Assembly: GCA_964439935.1 (NCBI GenBank)
Contig: CAYTPW010000003.1
Span: 1 to 64,000 of the forward strand
From: JABMQW01 sp964439935
GTDB taxonomy: Bacteria > Fidelibacterota > Marinisomatia > Marinisomatales > TCS56
Direction of reading: 5' to 3'
DNA: 64,000 nucleotides
Positions within the stretch are counted from its first letter, which is position 1, and every line of letters starts with the position of its first letter. Positions 16,575-25,573 of this stretch are shown here, in pieces. The notes under the pieces were generated by a model that made no database searches, was not told where the DNA came from, and worked only from the letters and a program-made list of their open reading frames with translations. The translations under genes and the position numbers were made by a program.

Positions 16575-17798
16575 CTACAAACCTTTTGAGGTCAGGTACT
16601 CGGCCATTTCCGATTTATTTGAAAATTCGGCATAACGCGCCGGGGTGTATTTCAATTTGCGCTGCTTTTTCGAGTATTTAAATTGATAGACGGGTGGTTT
16701 GGCTCCATAAGAATCCACGAATTTTTTACCTGGTAAAGCTTTAATGACAAAGTCATCCCATTCAAGTGACGATTCAGCCAGGATTTTCACAATATCTAAA
16801 TCATCGTACATTATCGCCAGGTAAATTGCGGAAATACCGGTAAGCCGCATAAATGAAGCTTTTTTTGTACAAATAGTCCCGGAGATTGATGTATTTACCA
16901 AATCAGGTTGATTGACCAGCCATTCAACAACCTCATTATATCCTTTTGTAGATGCATACATCAGTGGCGAGTATTCACCTTTGATTTGAATAAGGAGCAT
17001 TCCCGGATTTATTACATGATAGGTAGCATTGTAATCTGCTCCGTTATCAAGCAGACTGAATATTATTTCCTTCCGTCCAAGATTCAATGCTGTGAAAAGC
17101 GGAGGTTCACCTGGTTCATCTTCACCGCCTATATTTGTAAGTTTTGTCCGTGCATTGGCGTCATAGCCATTGTCCACCAATACCTTCAGCATTTCTCCGG
17201 GCGGTGCATTTAGTTGGTCAGAAGGATTGTAATACCAGTCAGGAACGGTAAGACCATAGCCTTTTAACACGTTCCCATAATTTGTCATTGCCGCTTTGCG
17301 ATCACTTTGCGATAATCCGTAACTTGCATAAACGCCAATCAGGTTGGCATATACGCCCCCGGAAGTATTTTTGTCAGCACCCTTACTCAACAGCAATTCA
17401 GCAGCTTCAGCACAATTTGTCATTTGTACTATTTTAAACAGAGGTGCTTCATTACCGCCTTTTTTATTTGGATCAGCACCATTATCCAGGAGCAATTTCA
17501 TTACTTCCAATGATGCCACCGATGCAGCAGATACTAAAGCCGGATAAATTCCTCCGTTAGGATCGCAATCCTGTTCCAATAGATATTTTGTTATATCCGC
17601 GGAAAAATAGGAATAAGCCAGCGCATTCTGTCCACTGGCTGAATTCGGCAAATTGACATCTGCCCCACCGTCAACAGCTTTTTTGACTCCTTCCAGGTCA
17701 AGTTGGAGACAGGCTGTAAATAAATCCTCCTGCGGTTGTGCATACATCAAACCCTGAAGAGTGAATACAATCGCAATTGCCAGAATTGTTGTTTTCAT
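16575..17798 (-). CDS. Secreted ankyrin-repeat protein
   Basis: 407 residues with a cleavable signal peptide ('ILAIAIVFTLQGLMYAQ'). Ankyrin repeats follow with the usual 'A.DGGADVNLPN', 'LLLDNGADPNKKGG', 'LLLSKGADKNTSGG' and 'LLDNGADYNATYH' hallmarks, at least five to six units. A non-repeat insert of ~60 residues ('YNPSDQLNAPPGEM' region) breaks the array. The tail is basic ('KYSKKQRKLKYTPARYAEF'). It is likely a periplasmic or exported protein-binding scaffold. Partner unknown. It is monocistronic, with non-coding gaps of more than 200 bases on both sides. Confidence 0.85.
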   Translation of the reverse strand: MKTTILAIAIVFTLQGLMYAQPQEDLFTACLQLDLEGVKKAVDGGADVNLPNSASGQNALAYSYFSADITKYLLEQDCDPNGGIYPALVSAASVASLEVMKLLLDNGADPNKKGGNEAPLFKIVQMTNCAEAAELLLSKGADKNTSGGVYANLIGVYASYGLSQSDRKAAMTNYGNVLKGYGLTVPDWYYNPSDQLNAPPGEMLKVLVDNGYDANARTKLTNIGGEDEPGEPPLFTALNLGRKEIIFSLLDNGADYNATYHVINPGMLLIQIKGEYSPLMYASTKGYNEVVEWLVNQPDLVNTSISGTICTKKASFMRLTGISAIYLAIMYDDLDIVKILAESSLEWDDFVIKALPGKKFVDSYGAKPPVYQFKYSKKQRKLKYTPARYAEFSNKSEMAEYLTSKGL

Positions 17799-17995
17799 TT
17801 TTTCCCCTTTCTATTTATGCAATCATCCAAATTCAAGATCAGTGTATTGCTGGTGATGATTGTTATCCCGGAATAATCTCAGGACCCTTTTCCCACCCAA
17901 CGGCCCGGATTATGTTTGATCACTTTTTGGAATTTAATGCTGATGAGGACTGCTTTGAAAAGATTTTGACATTTCACTAAAATCTGATCAGGCGA

Positions 17996-18223
17996 TCAGG
18001 GATTAGCAGTGGTATTAAAGGTATGATCCGATTTGGTTATCAGACACATGATACTGGAATTATCCACCGCTGATATTTCTGACTTTAGTCCTTGTTCGCT
18101 ACATAGTTGTTGAAATTGCTCGGCAGTTAATGAACTTGCGTGGAAGCCATCCTTACAGGCTATTGTGCCCGGTACTGTCTTCTGATAATCTATTTCACCT
18201 ACCAAACCGCGAGCGGACTGCAA
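17996..18223 (-). CDS. Doubtful 75-residue frame, possible gene fragment
   Basis: The translation looks protein-like ('TIACKDGFHASSLTAEQF', 'CSEQGLKSEISAVD') with three cysteines. The only start is a TTG at 18223 with no ribosome site, directly after an in-frame TAG. It may be the 3' part of a decayed gene whose 5' part is the frame at 18235-18336. Confidence 0.3.
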   Translation of the reverse strand: MQSARGLVGEIDYQKTVPGTIACKDGFHASSLTAEQFQQLCSEQGLKSEISAVDNSSIMCLITKSDHTFNTTANP

Positions 18224-18234
18224 TTCAAACTATT

Positions 18235-18336
18235 TCAATCTATCAGTCCATATTTTATTGGAGTAGCTGGAAAATAGGATTTGATTCCTTCTTTTCTGAT
18301 ATATCTGGGCGCATTTTCTTGCTTTAGAGCTTTCAT
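18235..18336 (-). CDS. Possible 33-residue small protein or decayed 5' end
   Basis: ATG at 18336 follows GGAGATTGGAA, a plausible ribosome site, and encodes a basic peptide starting 'MKALKQENAPRYIRKEG'. It ends at TGA 18237-18235, close to the start of the doubtful frame downstream. Unrecognised. Confidence 0.25.
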   Translation of the reverse strand: MKALKQENAPRYIRKEGIKSYFPATPIKYGLID

Positions 18337-18500
18337 TTCCAATCTCCAATTATGCATTTTATAATCGTTTAAAAATTATCTTAGCAAACCGGTTTTTGAT
18401 TACAATTTTTTACAACTCCTTACATGACCATGACCATTATTATTTAGATATCAGGTAATATCATTGTGGAAGTTTCATATGATCAAAAAGGAGTAATACA

Positions 18501-18953
18501 ATGAAAAGTATCAAAACACTGAGCAAGTGGATAATATTGATCATAATGCTAGGATCAATTGGGCTGGCAAATTCGAACTACATTTCTACCAGTAAATCCG
18601 AAGCAACAAATGTCAAATTATCAACCATAAAAGGAGGACTTTCAACCTCGGTCACCAAGAATATATATCTTGAGAGTATTCCTCAACCGGTTGATGGATA
18701 TCAGAGCCTGCATGATAAATGCACTTACCCCTGGGCCGCAAAAGTTCTGAGAAAAGAAGTAGAAATACTGATCTGGGTCTTAGTTGACGCAGAAGGTAAT
18801 GTAGCTGATTATAAAATCATTCGTGGCGCAGAAAATACACTTTTCACCCAGGAAGTAATTTCAGTGGTTGAGTCTTCAAAATGGATCCCTGCCAGACGCG
18901 AAGGAGAACCGGTTGATGTTGGGCTATACATTCCATTTAAATTTAAAATCTGA
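18501..18953 (+). CDS. TonB C-terminal-domain protein
   Basis: A 150-residue exported protein: N-terminal hydrophobic signal ('WIILIIMLGSIGLANS'), then after ~60 residues a TonB-C fold ('EILIWVLVDAEGNVADYKI', 'VVESSKWIPARREGEPV', 'GLYIPFKFKI'). ATG follows AAAAAGGAG. It lacks the proline-rich linker of true TonB energy transducers, so it may be a periplasmic TonB-like adaptor. It lies 86 bases before a histidine-kinase gene on the same strand. Confidence 0.75.
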   Translation: MKSIKTLSKWIILIIMLGSIGLANSNYISTSKSEATNVKLSTIKGGLSTSVTKNIYLESIPQPVDGYQSLHDKCTYPWAAKVLRKEVEILIWVLVDAEGNVADYKIIRGAENTLFTQEVISVVESSKWIPARREGEPVDVGLYIPFKFKI

Positions 18954-19039
18954 ATAGTTAATTGGACTTAAATGGCAATCTGATTGCTTATCATCCAATA
19001 AGGTACTATTTTTAGTAGCATTCTGTCAGGAATTACGAT

Positions 19040-20614
19040 TTGCATCGCAAACATATCATAATCATCCTATTTGCGCTAATTCTCTTGCCGGCGCTATTCT
19101 ACACTGCTTATGAATTCAATGTTCTTTCCGAAAATGAAGAATTGATCAAGGGGATTTATGAGCAGCAGCTGAATGGTCTATTATTTTCAGTGAACCAATA
19201 TGCCTGGGATGTGGTTCAAAACTGGACTGTTTCGTTAAACCGGATCGGTTCACTTCCTGCAGCTGATCAAGCACCTGCATTTTCGGATTTTCTTAATAAC
19301 AACAGTTCCATTCGATCATTGTTTTTCACTGATACGTCGTTTATAGAATTGCACCAGCAGCAGATTCCGGGCAGGGCGGAAATACCCGATGAGAAGCTGA
19401 TAACATTCTTGAAATCACAACCAGCATTGGTCAGCCAACTAATAAAAAAGTATCAAAGCGGTTATACTAAAATAGAGCCTGTCTATCGAATGGATGAAGC
19501 AGGTCTTGCTGAGTCAGCGATCCTCCTGGCATTTATCAATAAAACAGCGGTGGGGGAATTACAGATTGGCGGAATAGTCCTGGATATTGATATTTTTATC
19601 AATACTATCATCGGACCGAAGATCTACGGCTCGGTCGGGAACGAATTTATCATAGCTATTTTCACTGATGAACTGGTAGATCCGGTTTTCTCCAGCGCAG
19701 AGTCTGTTACTCCGGAGATGGCAATCGCTAAGAATCTATGGTTATTCCCTGATCACCGGATTGGTATCAGATTAAAGGGCACCAGTATCGAATCCCTGGC
19801 ACGCCAACGCTATTTACGAAGTGCAATTCTTATCATTGGGTTGGATTTAATACTGATATTTGCAGTCTTTTTCCTATATCGAAATATTCGTAAGGCAGTC
19901 GAGTTAGCCCGTCTCAAAACCGATTTTGTTTCCAACGTATCGCACGAACTCCGGACACCATTAGCATTAATACGCATGTTTGCCGAAACTTTGGAATTGC
20001 AACGGGTCAAGACCCAGGAAAAAGCACAGGAATATGTAAAAATTATTCGTCAGGAGACCGAGCGTTTATCCCAGATAATTAACAGGATCCTTGACTTTTC
20101 GCAAATTGAGGCGAAAAAGAAGCAGTTTATTTACAAACCAGTGGATTTAAACCAACTGGTAACAGGTACACTTGATTTCTACAAATTTCATATAGAGAAT
20201 AATGGTTTTGACTTAAAGATTGATCTGTCCGATGAAACACTGATGATCAGGGTAGATTACGAATCAATTGTGGAAGTGGTCATTAATCTCCTGGACAATG
20301 CAATCAAGTACAGTGATGCAGTTAAAGAAATCACTATCACAACCGGTCTTGATGATAATATTGTGTTTATGGAAATTGCTGATAAAGGTATTGGTATTTC
20401 CGAAAAAGATCAGACTAAAATATTTAACAAATTTTATCGTATCCGGGAAGATCGCACCTATAACAGGACGGGCAGCGGGCTTGGTTTAACATTGGTTCAT
20501 TACATAATGAAAGCCCATCAAGGCAATGTAACGGTATCAAGCCGACCTAATGCCGGTAGCCAATTCAGGATGAATTTTCCAGTTATGATTTTAGAAGAGA
20601 CGGAGGAGCAATGA
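19040..20614 (+). CDS. Membrane sensor histidine kinase
   Basis: 524 residues from a TTG start with AGGAA upstream. One membrane helix at the N-terminus and another near residues 265-285 bracket a periplasmic sensor domain of ~230 residues of unrecognised type. No HAMP domain is evident. HisKA follows with the phospho-acceptor H302 in 'SNVSHELRTPLALIRMF'. The ATPase domain has N-box 'NLLDNAIKYS', G1 'DKGIGI', F-box 'FNKFYR' and G2 'GSGLGLTLV'. It overlaps the response-regulator start by ATGA, so the two form a cognate pair. Confidence 0.92.
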   Translation: MHRKHIIIILFALILLPALFYTAYEFNVLSENEELIKGIYEQQLNGLLFSVNQYAWDVVQNWTVSLNRIGSLPAADQAPAFSDFLNNNSSIRSLFFTDTSFIELHQQQIPGRAEIPDEKLITFLKSQPALVSQLIKKYQSGYTKIEPVYRMDEAGLAESAILLAFINKTAVGELQIGGIVLDIDIFINTIIGPKIYGSVGNEFIIAIFTDELVDPVFSSAESVTPEMAIAKNLWLFPDHRIGIRLKGTSIESLARQRYLRSAILIIGLDLILIFAVFFLYRNIRKAVELARLKTDFVSNVSHELRTPLALIRMFAETLELQRVKTQEKAQEYVKIIRQETERLSQIINRILDFSQIEAKKKQFIYKPVDLNQLVTGTLDFYKFHIENNGFDLKIDLSDETLMIRVDYESIVEVVINLLDNAIKYSDAVKEITITTGLDDNIVFMEIADKGIGISEKDQTKIFNKFYRIREDRTYNRTGSGLGLTLVHYIMKAHQGNVTVSSRPNAGSQFRMNFPVMILEETEEQ

Positions 20615-21294
20615 AACAAATCCTGGTCGTTGAAGATGAAGCGCCAATGCGGCTTGGTTTGATTGACAATCTGGAATTCGAAGGTTATCATGTGACTGGG
20701 GCTGCCGATGGACAAGAGGCTTATGATTTGATCCAGAAAAATCAGTACGATTTAATCCTGCTGGATATTATGCTGCCAAAATTATCAGGATTTGATCTAT
20801 GTAAAAAAATTCGCTCGGAGGGTATAACCACACCGATCATAATGCTCACGGCAAAAGGGGAGGAAATCGACCGGGTTCTCGGCCTGGAATTGGGGGCGGA
20901 TGATTACATTACCAAACCATTCAGTCTGCGGGAGTTAATTGCACGCGTCAAGGCTGTGCTGCGCAGGTCTACCGATTCAGAGCCACATTTTTCCGGTCCG
21001 GTAGAGATCGGGCGGTTATCGATTGATTTTCAAACCTATAATGCTCATTCAGGTAATGAAAAAGTATCCCTGTCATATAAAGAATTTGAAATTCTCAAAT
21101 GTTTGTGGAAACATCGCAATGCTACCGTTAGCCGTGACCAGCTGTTAAACGAGGTCTGGGGTTATGCTGAAATAATCACAACACGGACAATTGATAATTT
21201 TATTCTGAAATTGAGACAAAAACTGGAAGAAAATCCCAAAAAACCGATTCATATCCTCACCGTTCATGGTATCGGATATAAACTGGTAGCATAG
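20611..21294 (+). CDS. OmpR/PhoB-family response regulator
   Basis: 227 residues. The receiver domain has acidic pocket E8-D9-E10, phosphorylation site D52 ('ILLDIMLP'), T80 and K102 ('YITKPF'). The C-terminal winged-helix DNA-binding domain has 'LSYKEFEILKCL', 'VSRDQLLNEVWG' and 'VHGIGYKLV'. It is translationally coupled to the upstream kinase. Its targets are unknown; the exported protein gene 39 bases downstream may belong to the same transcript. Confidence 0.95.
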   Translation: MKQILVVEDEAPMRLGLIDNLEFEGYHVTGAADGQEAYDLIQKNQYDLILLDIMLPKLSGFDLCKKIRSEGITTPIIMLTAKGEEIDRVLGLELGADDYITKPFSLRELIARVKAVLRRSTDSEPHFSGPVEIGRLSIDFQTYNAHSGNEKVSLSYKEFEILKCLWKHRNATVSRDQLLNEVWGYAEIITTRTIDNFILKLRQKLEENPKKPIHILTVHGIGYKLVA

Positions 21295-21333
21295 ATCTTA
21301 ATTAAAGATGATGACCTGTGAATAAAGAATAAT

Positions 21334-22497
21334 ATGATGAGAAATAGACTTATTGCATTGATGGTGATATTTGGTTTGTTTTGTCCAGAGAATGTAGCAT
21401 CAGCGCCGAGAGCTAAGGCTGATAAATCTCAGTCATTTCGCCCCGGGAACCGCGATCTTATGTTTTATGCCGGAAATGGAGCATATCCCAATTATAATTT
21501 CGATCGAATTGTCGATCTGCGCGGTATTTGGAAATTCGAGACGGGCGATGAAGAAGAATGGGCTGTACCGGAATTCGATGATAAACGGTGGGCTGATATT
21601 TATGTGCCTTCCGCCTGGGAAGATGAGGGATTTCCTGGTTACGATGGTTATGCCTGGTATCGAAAGGAATTTGAACTAAATTCAGATCTCAATGGCCAAA
21701 CTGTCTATCTGTATATTGGTTATATCGATGATGTTGATGAAGTCTATATCAATGGTCACCTGGTCGGATTAACCGGTCATTTCCCTCCCAAAACGGTGGA
21801 AAGAGATTATGTTTTACGCCGCTATTTGATACCCCGTGATTATTTGAATTTCAGCGGTGAGAATCTGATTGCAGTCAGAGTTTATGATAGTCGTCTGGCC
21901 GGCGGAATTATAAAAGGTAAACCAGGATTGTACGTAATTAAAGATGAAGTTATTCCTGATCGTGACTTACGAGGTCTTTGGAAATTCAAAAAGGGCGACC
22001 GCTTGCGATGGTCTGATCCGAAATATAATGATCGATCCTGGGATGAGATCCAGGTACCGGCAGTCTGGGAGACTCAGGGCTATATAAGACTTGACGGTTT
22101 TGCCTGGTACCGTAAACATATTTCTATCGATGCAACTTTGGCATCAGACCGCCTGATCTTAATGTTGGGACGAATTGATGATTACGATCAAGTATATTTC
22201 AATGGTCATGTAATAGGTGGTAGTCGTCAGATTAAAAATCCTGGAATTCGTCCACTGGCCGGTGATGAGTGGGTTCGACTTAGAGCGTATTATATTCCGG
22301 TCGAGTATATCGAAATGTCAGGCGATAACGTTATAGCGGTACGGGTGTATGACGGCCTAGAAAAAGGTGGAATTTATGACGGACCGGTCGGTCTGTTCAC
22401 TCAAAGTAGTTTTAAGAGCGTGCAGCATCACATTCAAGATCAAGATAAAAAAGAATTTTGGGAAATTGTAACAGATATTCTTCATTATCTGTTTTAG
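21334..22497 (+). CDS. Secreted protein with two tandem GH2-type sugar-binding-like domains
   Basis: 387 residues with a signal peptide ('LIALMVIFGLFCPENVASA'). Two homologous ~150-residue jelly-roll domains follow. The first has 'LRGIWKFETGDEEEW', 'VPSAWEDEGFPGYDGYAWY' and 'YINGHLVG'; the second has 'LRGLWKFKKGDRLRW', 'VPAVWETQGYIRLDGFAWY' and 'YFNGHVIG'. These are the patterns of the N-terminal sugar-binding domain of family-2 glycoside hydrolases, but no catalytic TIM barrel follows. It may bind glycans or act as a ligand-binding partner of the neighbouring two-component system; both are inference. It lies 39 bases after the regulator. Confidence 0.8.
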   Translation: MMRNRLIALMVIFGLFCPENVASAPRAKADKSQSFRPGNRDLMFYAGNGAYPNYNFDRIVDLRGIWKFETGDEEEWAVPEFDDKRWADIYVPSAWEDEGFPGYDGYAWYRKEFELNSDLNGQTVYLYIGYIDDVDEVYINGHLVGLTGHFPPKTVERDYVLRRYLIPRDYLNFSGENLIAVRVYDSRLAGGIIKGKPGLYVIKDEVIPDRDLRGLWKFKKGDRLRWSDPKYNDRSWDEIQVPAVWETQGYIRLDGFAWYRKHISIDATLASDRLILMLGRIDDYDQVYFNGHVIGGSRQIKNPGIRPLAGDEWVRLRAYYIPVEYIEMSGDNVIAVRVYDGLEKGGIYDGPVGLFTQSSFKSVQHHIQDQDKKEFWEIVTDILHYLF

Positions 22498-22676
22498 GCT
22501 GCAAAGGATGGTTAAGATCCATTCTTTTGCTAATTTATACTATGTAAGCTGTCATGCAAAGCTAACATAAGCTCTGCCGTACTTGTTTTAGCTTAGAATA
22601 ATATTTAATGACTTATTGATTATTAAAGATGGTGTTCAGAAGGGTAGCTGGAAATTCGAAAAATAATTAAAAATCA

Positions 22677-22721
22677 ATCTCAGGGCAAGGCTGGTATTAA
22701 TTAATCGCTCTACCCTGAGAT
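22677..22721 (-). terminator. Inverted repeat at the 3' end of the 126-residue gene
   Basis: ATCTCAGGG (22677-22685) and CCCTGAGAT (22713-22721) with a 27-base loop, just past the stop of the minus-strand gene. An A/T-rich stretch follows on that strand. Confidence 0.5.
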
Positions 22722-22732
22722 GCATCGACCAT

Positions 22733-23113
22733 TCAAATGCCGGCGACCAGGTTTGACCAGAATTCCGGTCCGTCAGAAATATTCGGTGTACTGAGTTCGC
22801 TGGCTAGCTTCGGCTGGGCATAGCTGATCAATACCAGGTTGGCCTTGTAGCGGATTTCGGGGTTGCAACCTTTTTTGGCCAACCGTTTAATCTCCCTGGT
22901 AATCTGATTAAAATCGTGATCAGGGAATTTGGCTTTCAACCGGATTGAACAATACAGTAACGATTCAGTCATAGATGACAATTCACAGGTGCGCAATTGC
23001 CGTGCGTACAGCTTTTCAACATCAGCCAGTGTTTGTTTTGACGTCAATGTTTCGGATTTTCCAAACACAAGACCGGTGAGGATGATGGTTGTCAGAATTA
23101 GTATTTGTTTCAT
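22733..23113 (-). CDS. Secreted hypothetical protein, 126 residues
   Basis: ATG at 23113 follows AGGAAA. A signal peptide ('ILILTTIILTGLVFG') is followed by a helical ~105-residue domain with three cysteines (in 'LRTCELSSM', 'LLYCSIRLK' and 'KKGCNPEIR') that could form a disulfide. No family recognised. The repeated helix pairs recall TPR-like folds, but that is weak. Confidence 0.6.
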   Translation of the reverse strand: MKQILILTTIILTGLVFGKSETLTSKQTLADVEKLYARQLRTCELSSMTESLLYCSIRLKAKFPDHDFNQITREIKRLAKKGCNPEIRYKANLVLISYAQPKLASELSTPNISDGPEFWSNLVAGI

Positions 23114-23315
23114 GATTATTTCCTTTCTGTTGCTTATTAATTATGACAGCCAGCAATTATTACGGATGTCCGTCGTGACAATCGATGACATCTTTTTACA
23201 AATCAGTACATTAGATGCTTCCTTTATATACTTCAGGTTGCAGCAAGTCTCTGTGATTATCGAGTTAAATTTGTCGTGCTGATAAAAGGAGGGCGGTGCT
23301 TGACTAACGCTAAAA

Positions 23316-23933
23316 CTAAATCCGGATTTCCAGTGGTGGATTATTGCGTTGCAAATGGGATTTTTTTGGATCAAGATCCCGACGATAATATTCGAATGTC
23401 TGGTTGGTACCATTCCAATTATCGATCCGGTTGATAATTTTTACATCGCCGGTAAAGCGTGAGGATATGCCCACTCTGACATGACCGGTAATATAACGGA
23501 TTGCCGAGCGCTTTTTAGCCCAACTCAGGTAAACCCGCTTTAACATTTTAGCATAACCATTGGATTTGTAATGTTTTAAAATAACAAAAGCGTAGGTGTA
23601 TAATGTATTGTGCTTACCGAAATTCTTATCGACCCGGGCCCATGGTTCCGAGCTCAATTCCTCCAGCGGTATCCCAATGATATAGCCGATTAATTCTCCA
23701 CGGTAACGAGCGATAAATGGTAATGAACTGGATTTGTTAAAATATTTGTGAATCGTATTTTTGGTCAGGATGGCCGACTGTCCGTAATCTTCTGCCAAAT
23801 GGCGGGAGATGGCAATTAAGGCATCGTAATCTTCCTCGCCGACATGCTCGATCAATTCAATCCGGAAAACACCGGATGTAGCGATGACCCTTGATTTCGA
23901 ACCTGATGATATATCGAATTCCAGCTGTTCCAT
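23316..23933 (-). CDS. GNAT-family acetyltransferase
   Basis: 205 residues with a GNAT core: 'DYDALIAISRHLAEDYG', the strand 'LPFIARYRGELIGYIIG', then 'LYTYAFVILKHYKSNGYAKML', in which the acetyl-CoA-binding loop (Q/RxxGxG/A) appears as 'KSNGYA'. The C-terminal part, rich in basic and aromatic residues ('WNGTNQTFEYYRRDLD'), fits small-molecule or ribosomal-protein acetyltransferases. The substrate is unknown. It is followed after ~200 bases by the small secreted protein gene on the same strand. Confidence 0.75.
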   Translation of the reverse strand: MEQLEFDISSGSKSRVIATSGVFRIELIEHVGEEDYDALIAISRHLAEDYGQSAILTKNTIHKYFNKSSSLPFIARYRGELIGYIIGIPLEELSSEPWARVDKNFGKHNTLYTYAFVILKHYKSNGYAKMLKRVYLSWAKKRSAIRYITGHVRVGISSRFTGDVKIINRIDNWNGTNQTFEYYRRDLDPKKSHLQRNNPPLEIRI

Positions 23934-24152
23934 GACCGGCTTAATTTAGCATACCGGACTTATGATTGCACATACCGACAAACAAGAAATATTCAGGTAT
24001 TTATATTCTCAGTAGCCCTGAGCATTGAATTCAAAATTTTAAATCAGTATGCAGATTCATATCGTCAATCTGATTATTGTTACAATGAACACTGCTAGAA
24101 TGATGTTTAGTTCATTGTTTCAACTATTAATACAAAGCTAAATTTCCGGCCG

Positions 24153-24959
24153 ATGGAATCGTTCAATTCACAACTCCGGCAACGCGTTACCACTGTAAAA
24201 TCGCATTTATGTGTTGGATTGGATATCAGCCCGGAAAAATTCCAATCACAAGCTCCAGCATTATCGGAGTTGGTGGAATATTCCTTCAAGGTGATTGATG
24301 CGACCAGGGATCTGGCGGCGGCTTATAAGCCTAACCTGGCCTTTTTTGAGCGTTGGGGTGCAGCCGGATTCGAATGGCTGGAGCAGGTGCTGGCAAAAAT
24401 TGGCACCGGTCCACTATTGATCGGCGATGCCAAGCGCGGTGATATCGGGAATACTGCCAATCAATACGCCCACAGTCTCTTCGATCATTTTGGATTTGAT
24501 GCAGTGACGGTTAATCCCTACATGGGGCGGGACGCGATTGAACCATTCTTAAAACGCCCTGAAAAAGGTGCATTTATTCTATGTCGAACTTCAAATCCAT
24601 CGGCGGTTGATTTACAGAATTTACGGTCGAATGGAAAAACGCTATACGAACAGGTAGCGAAATTGGCGATTGAATTGAATAAAAATAATAATGTCGGTCT
24701 GGTGGTTGGAGCAACCGCTACTCCGGAGATCGATATTATTCGTACGATAGCCCCTGATCTACCATTTCTGATTCCAGGTATCGGCGCTCAGGGCGGCGAC
24801 CTGGAAGCCAGTTTCACCAGCGGTAACCGGGAGGGGATTGCGATAATTAACGTATCGCGGGGTATCAGTTTTGCCGGTGATTGCAGCGCTGAGGCCATCC
24901 GTTCAGAAGCAGAGAATTATGTTAATCGTATGCGCGATTATTCTAAAAAGCTAAACTAA
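24153..24959 (+). CDS. pyrF: Orotidine-5'-phosphate decarboxylase (type 2)
   Basis: Catalyses the last step of UMP synthesis. 268 residues with 'LCVGLDISPEKF', the 'AAYKPNLAFFE' strand and the active-site 'LIGDAKRGDIGNTANQYA' (D-K-x-x-D), all typical of the longer type-2 (mycobacterial/Myxococcus-like) subfamily. pyrE follows after 18 bases, so the two final pyrimidine steps are co-transcribed. Confidence 0.95.
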   Translation: MESFNSQLRQRVTTVKSHLCVGLDISPEKFQSQAPALSELVEYSFKVIDATRDLAAAYKPNLAFFERWGAAGFEWLEQVLAKIGTGPLLIGDAKRGDIGNTANQYAHSLFDHFGFDAVTVNPYMGRDAIEPFLKRPEKGAFILCRTSNPSAVDLQNLRSNGKTLYEQVAKLAIELNKNNNVGLVVGATATPEIDIIRTIAPDLPFLIPGIGAQGGDLEASFTSGNREGIAIINVSRGISFAGDCSAEAIRSEAENYVNRMRDYSKKLN

Positions 24960-24977
24960 CCAAACAAACCCGGGATT

Positions 24978-25550
24978 ATGAATCAAACAGAACTATTAGA
25001 TATTTTTAAGAAAACAGGAGCACTTTTGGAAGGGCATTTTATTTTAACTTCCGGTCGGCGCAGTGCCCGCTATTTTCAGTGTGCCAAAGTGCTTCAGTAC
25101 CCCGAACACCTGACCAGCCTGTCGACCGCAATCACGCGTCATTTTCGCGATACAGCAGTGGATACTGTCATTTCACCGGCTATTGGCGGAGTCGTTGTCG
25201 GTACTGAAGTGGGTCGCCAGATGAATGTTCGTACTATTTTTGCCGAGCGTCAGGATGGTAAAATGACCCTGCGTCGTGGATTTGAATTGCAGCCTGGAGA
25301 GAAAGTATTATTAGTCGAAGATGTGATCACCACCGGCGGATCGGTCAAGGAAGTGATCGATGTTGTTAATTCCTTTGGAGCGATTGTGACCGGCGTCGGT
25401 GTGATAGTTGACCGGAGCAACGGACAGGTTAAACTGCACGAAAATCAGTATGCAGTCTTATCGATGGAATCTGTCAGCTATGCTGCCAATGAAATCCCTC
25501 CGGAACTGGCCCGGATTCCGGCGGTTAAACCAGGCAGTCGCAACTTATAA
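24978..25550 (+). CDS. pyrE: Orotate phosphoribosyltransferase
   Basis: Converts orotate and PRPP to OMP. 190 residues, with 'FILTSGRRSARYFQC', the 'FAERQDGKMTLRRGF' catalytic loop and the PRPP-binding motif 'VLLVEDVITTGGSV'. Second gene of the pyrF-pyrE pair; a cyclophilin gene follows after 23 bases. Confidence 0.95.
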   Translation: MNQTELLDIFKKTGALLEGHFILTSGRRSARYFQCAKVLQYPEHLTSLSTAITRHFRDTAVDTVISPAIGGVVVGTEVGRQMNVRTIFAERQDGKMTLRRGFELQPGEKVLLVEDVITTGGSVKEVIDVVNSFGAIVTGVGVIVDRSNGQVKLHENQYAVLSMESVSYAANEIPPELARIPAVKPGSRNL

Positions 25551-25573
25551 TGAACGCCCAGTAAAGGAAAAAT

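Larger units (their letters stand above)
17799..18500. other. Long gap between ankyrin gene and TonB-C gene
   Basis: About 700 bases without a confident gene. It contains two doubtful small minus-strand frames (listed separately), a near-palindrome CTGATC/GATCAG near 17980-18000, and the ribosome site AAAAGGAG for the gene at 18501. Otherwise A+T-rich. Confidence 0.5.

Noticed and set aside
17777..17980. Frame with 'FDHFLEFNADEDCFEKIL', faintly like the N-terminus of IS1595-type transposases
   Set aside because: Too short, no zinc-ribbon follows, and it overlaps the ankyrin gene start; no inverted repeats or other transposase parts found.
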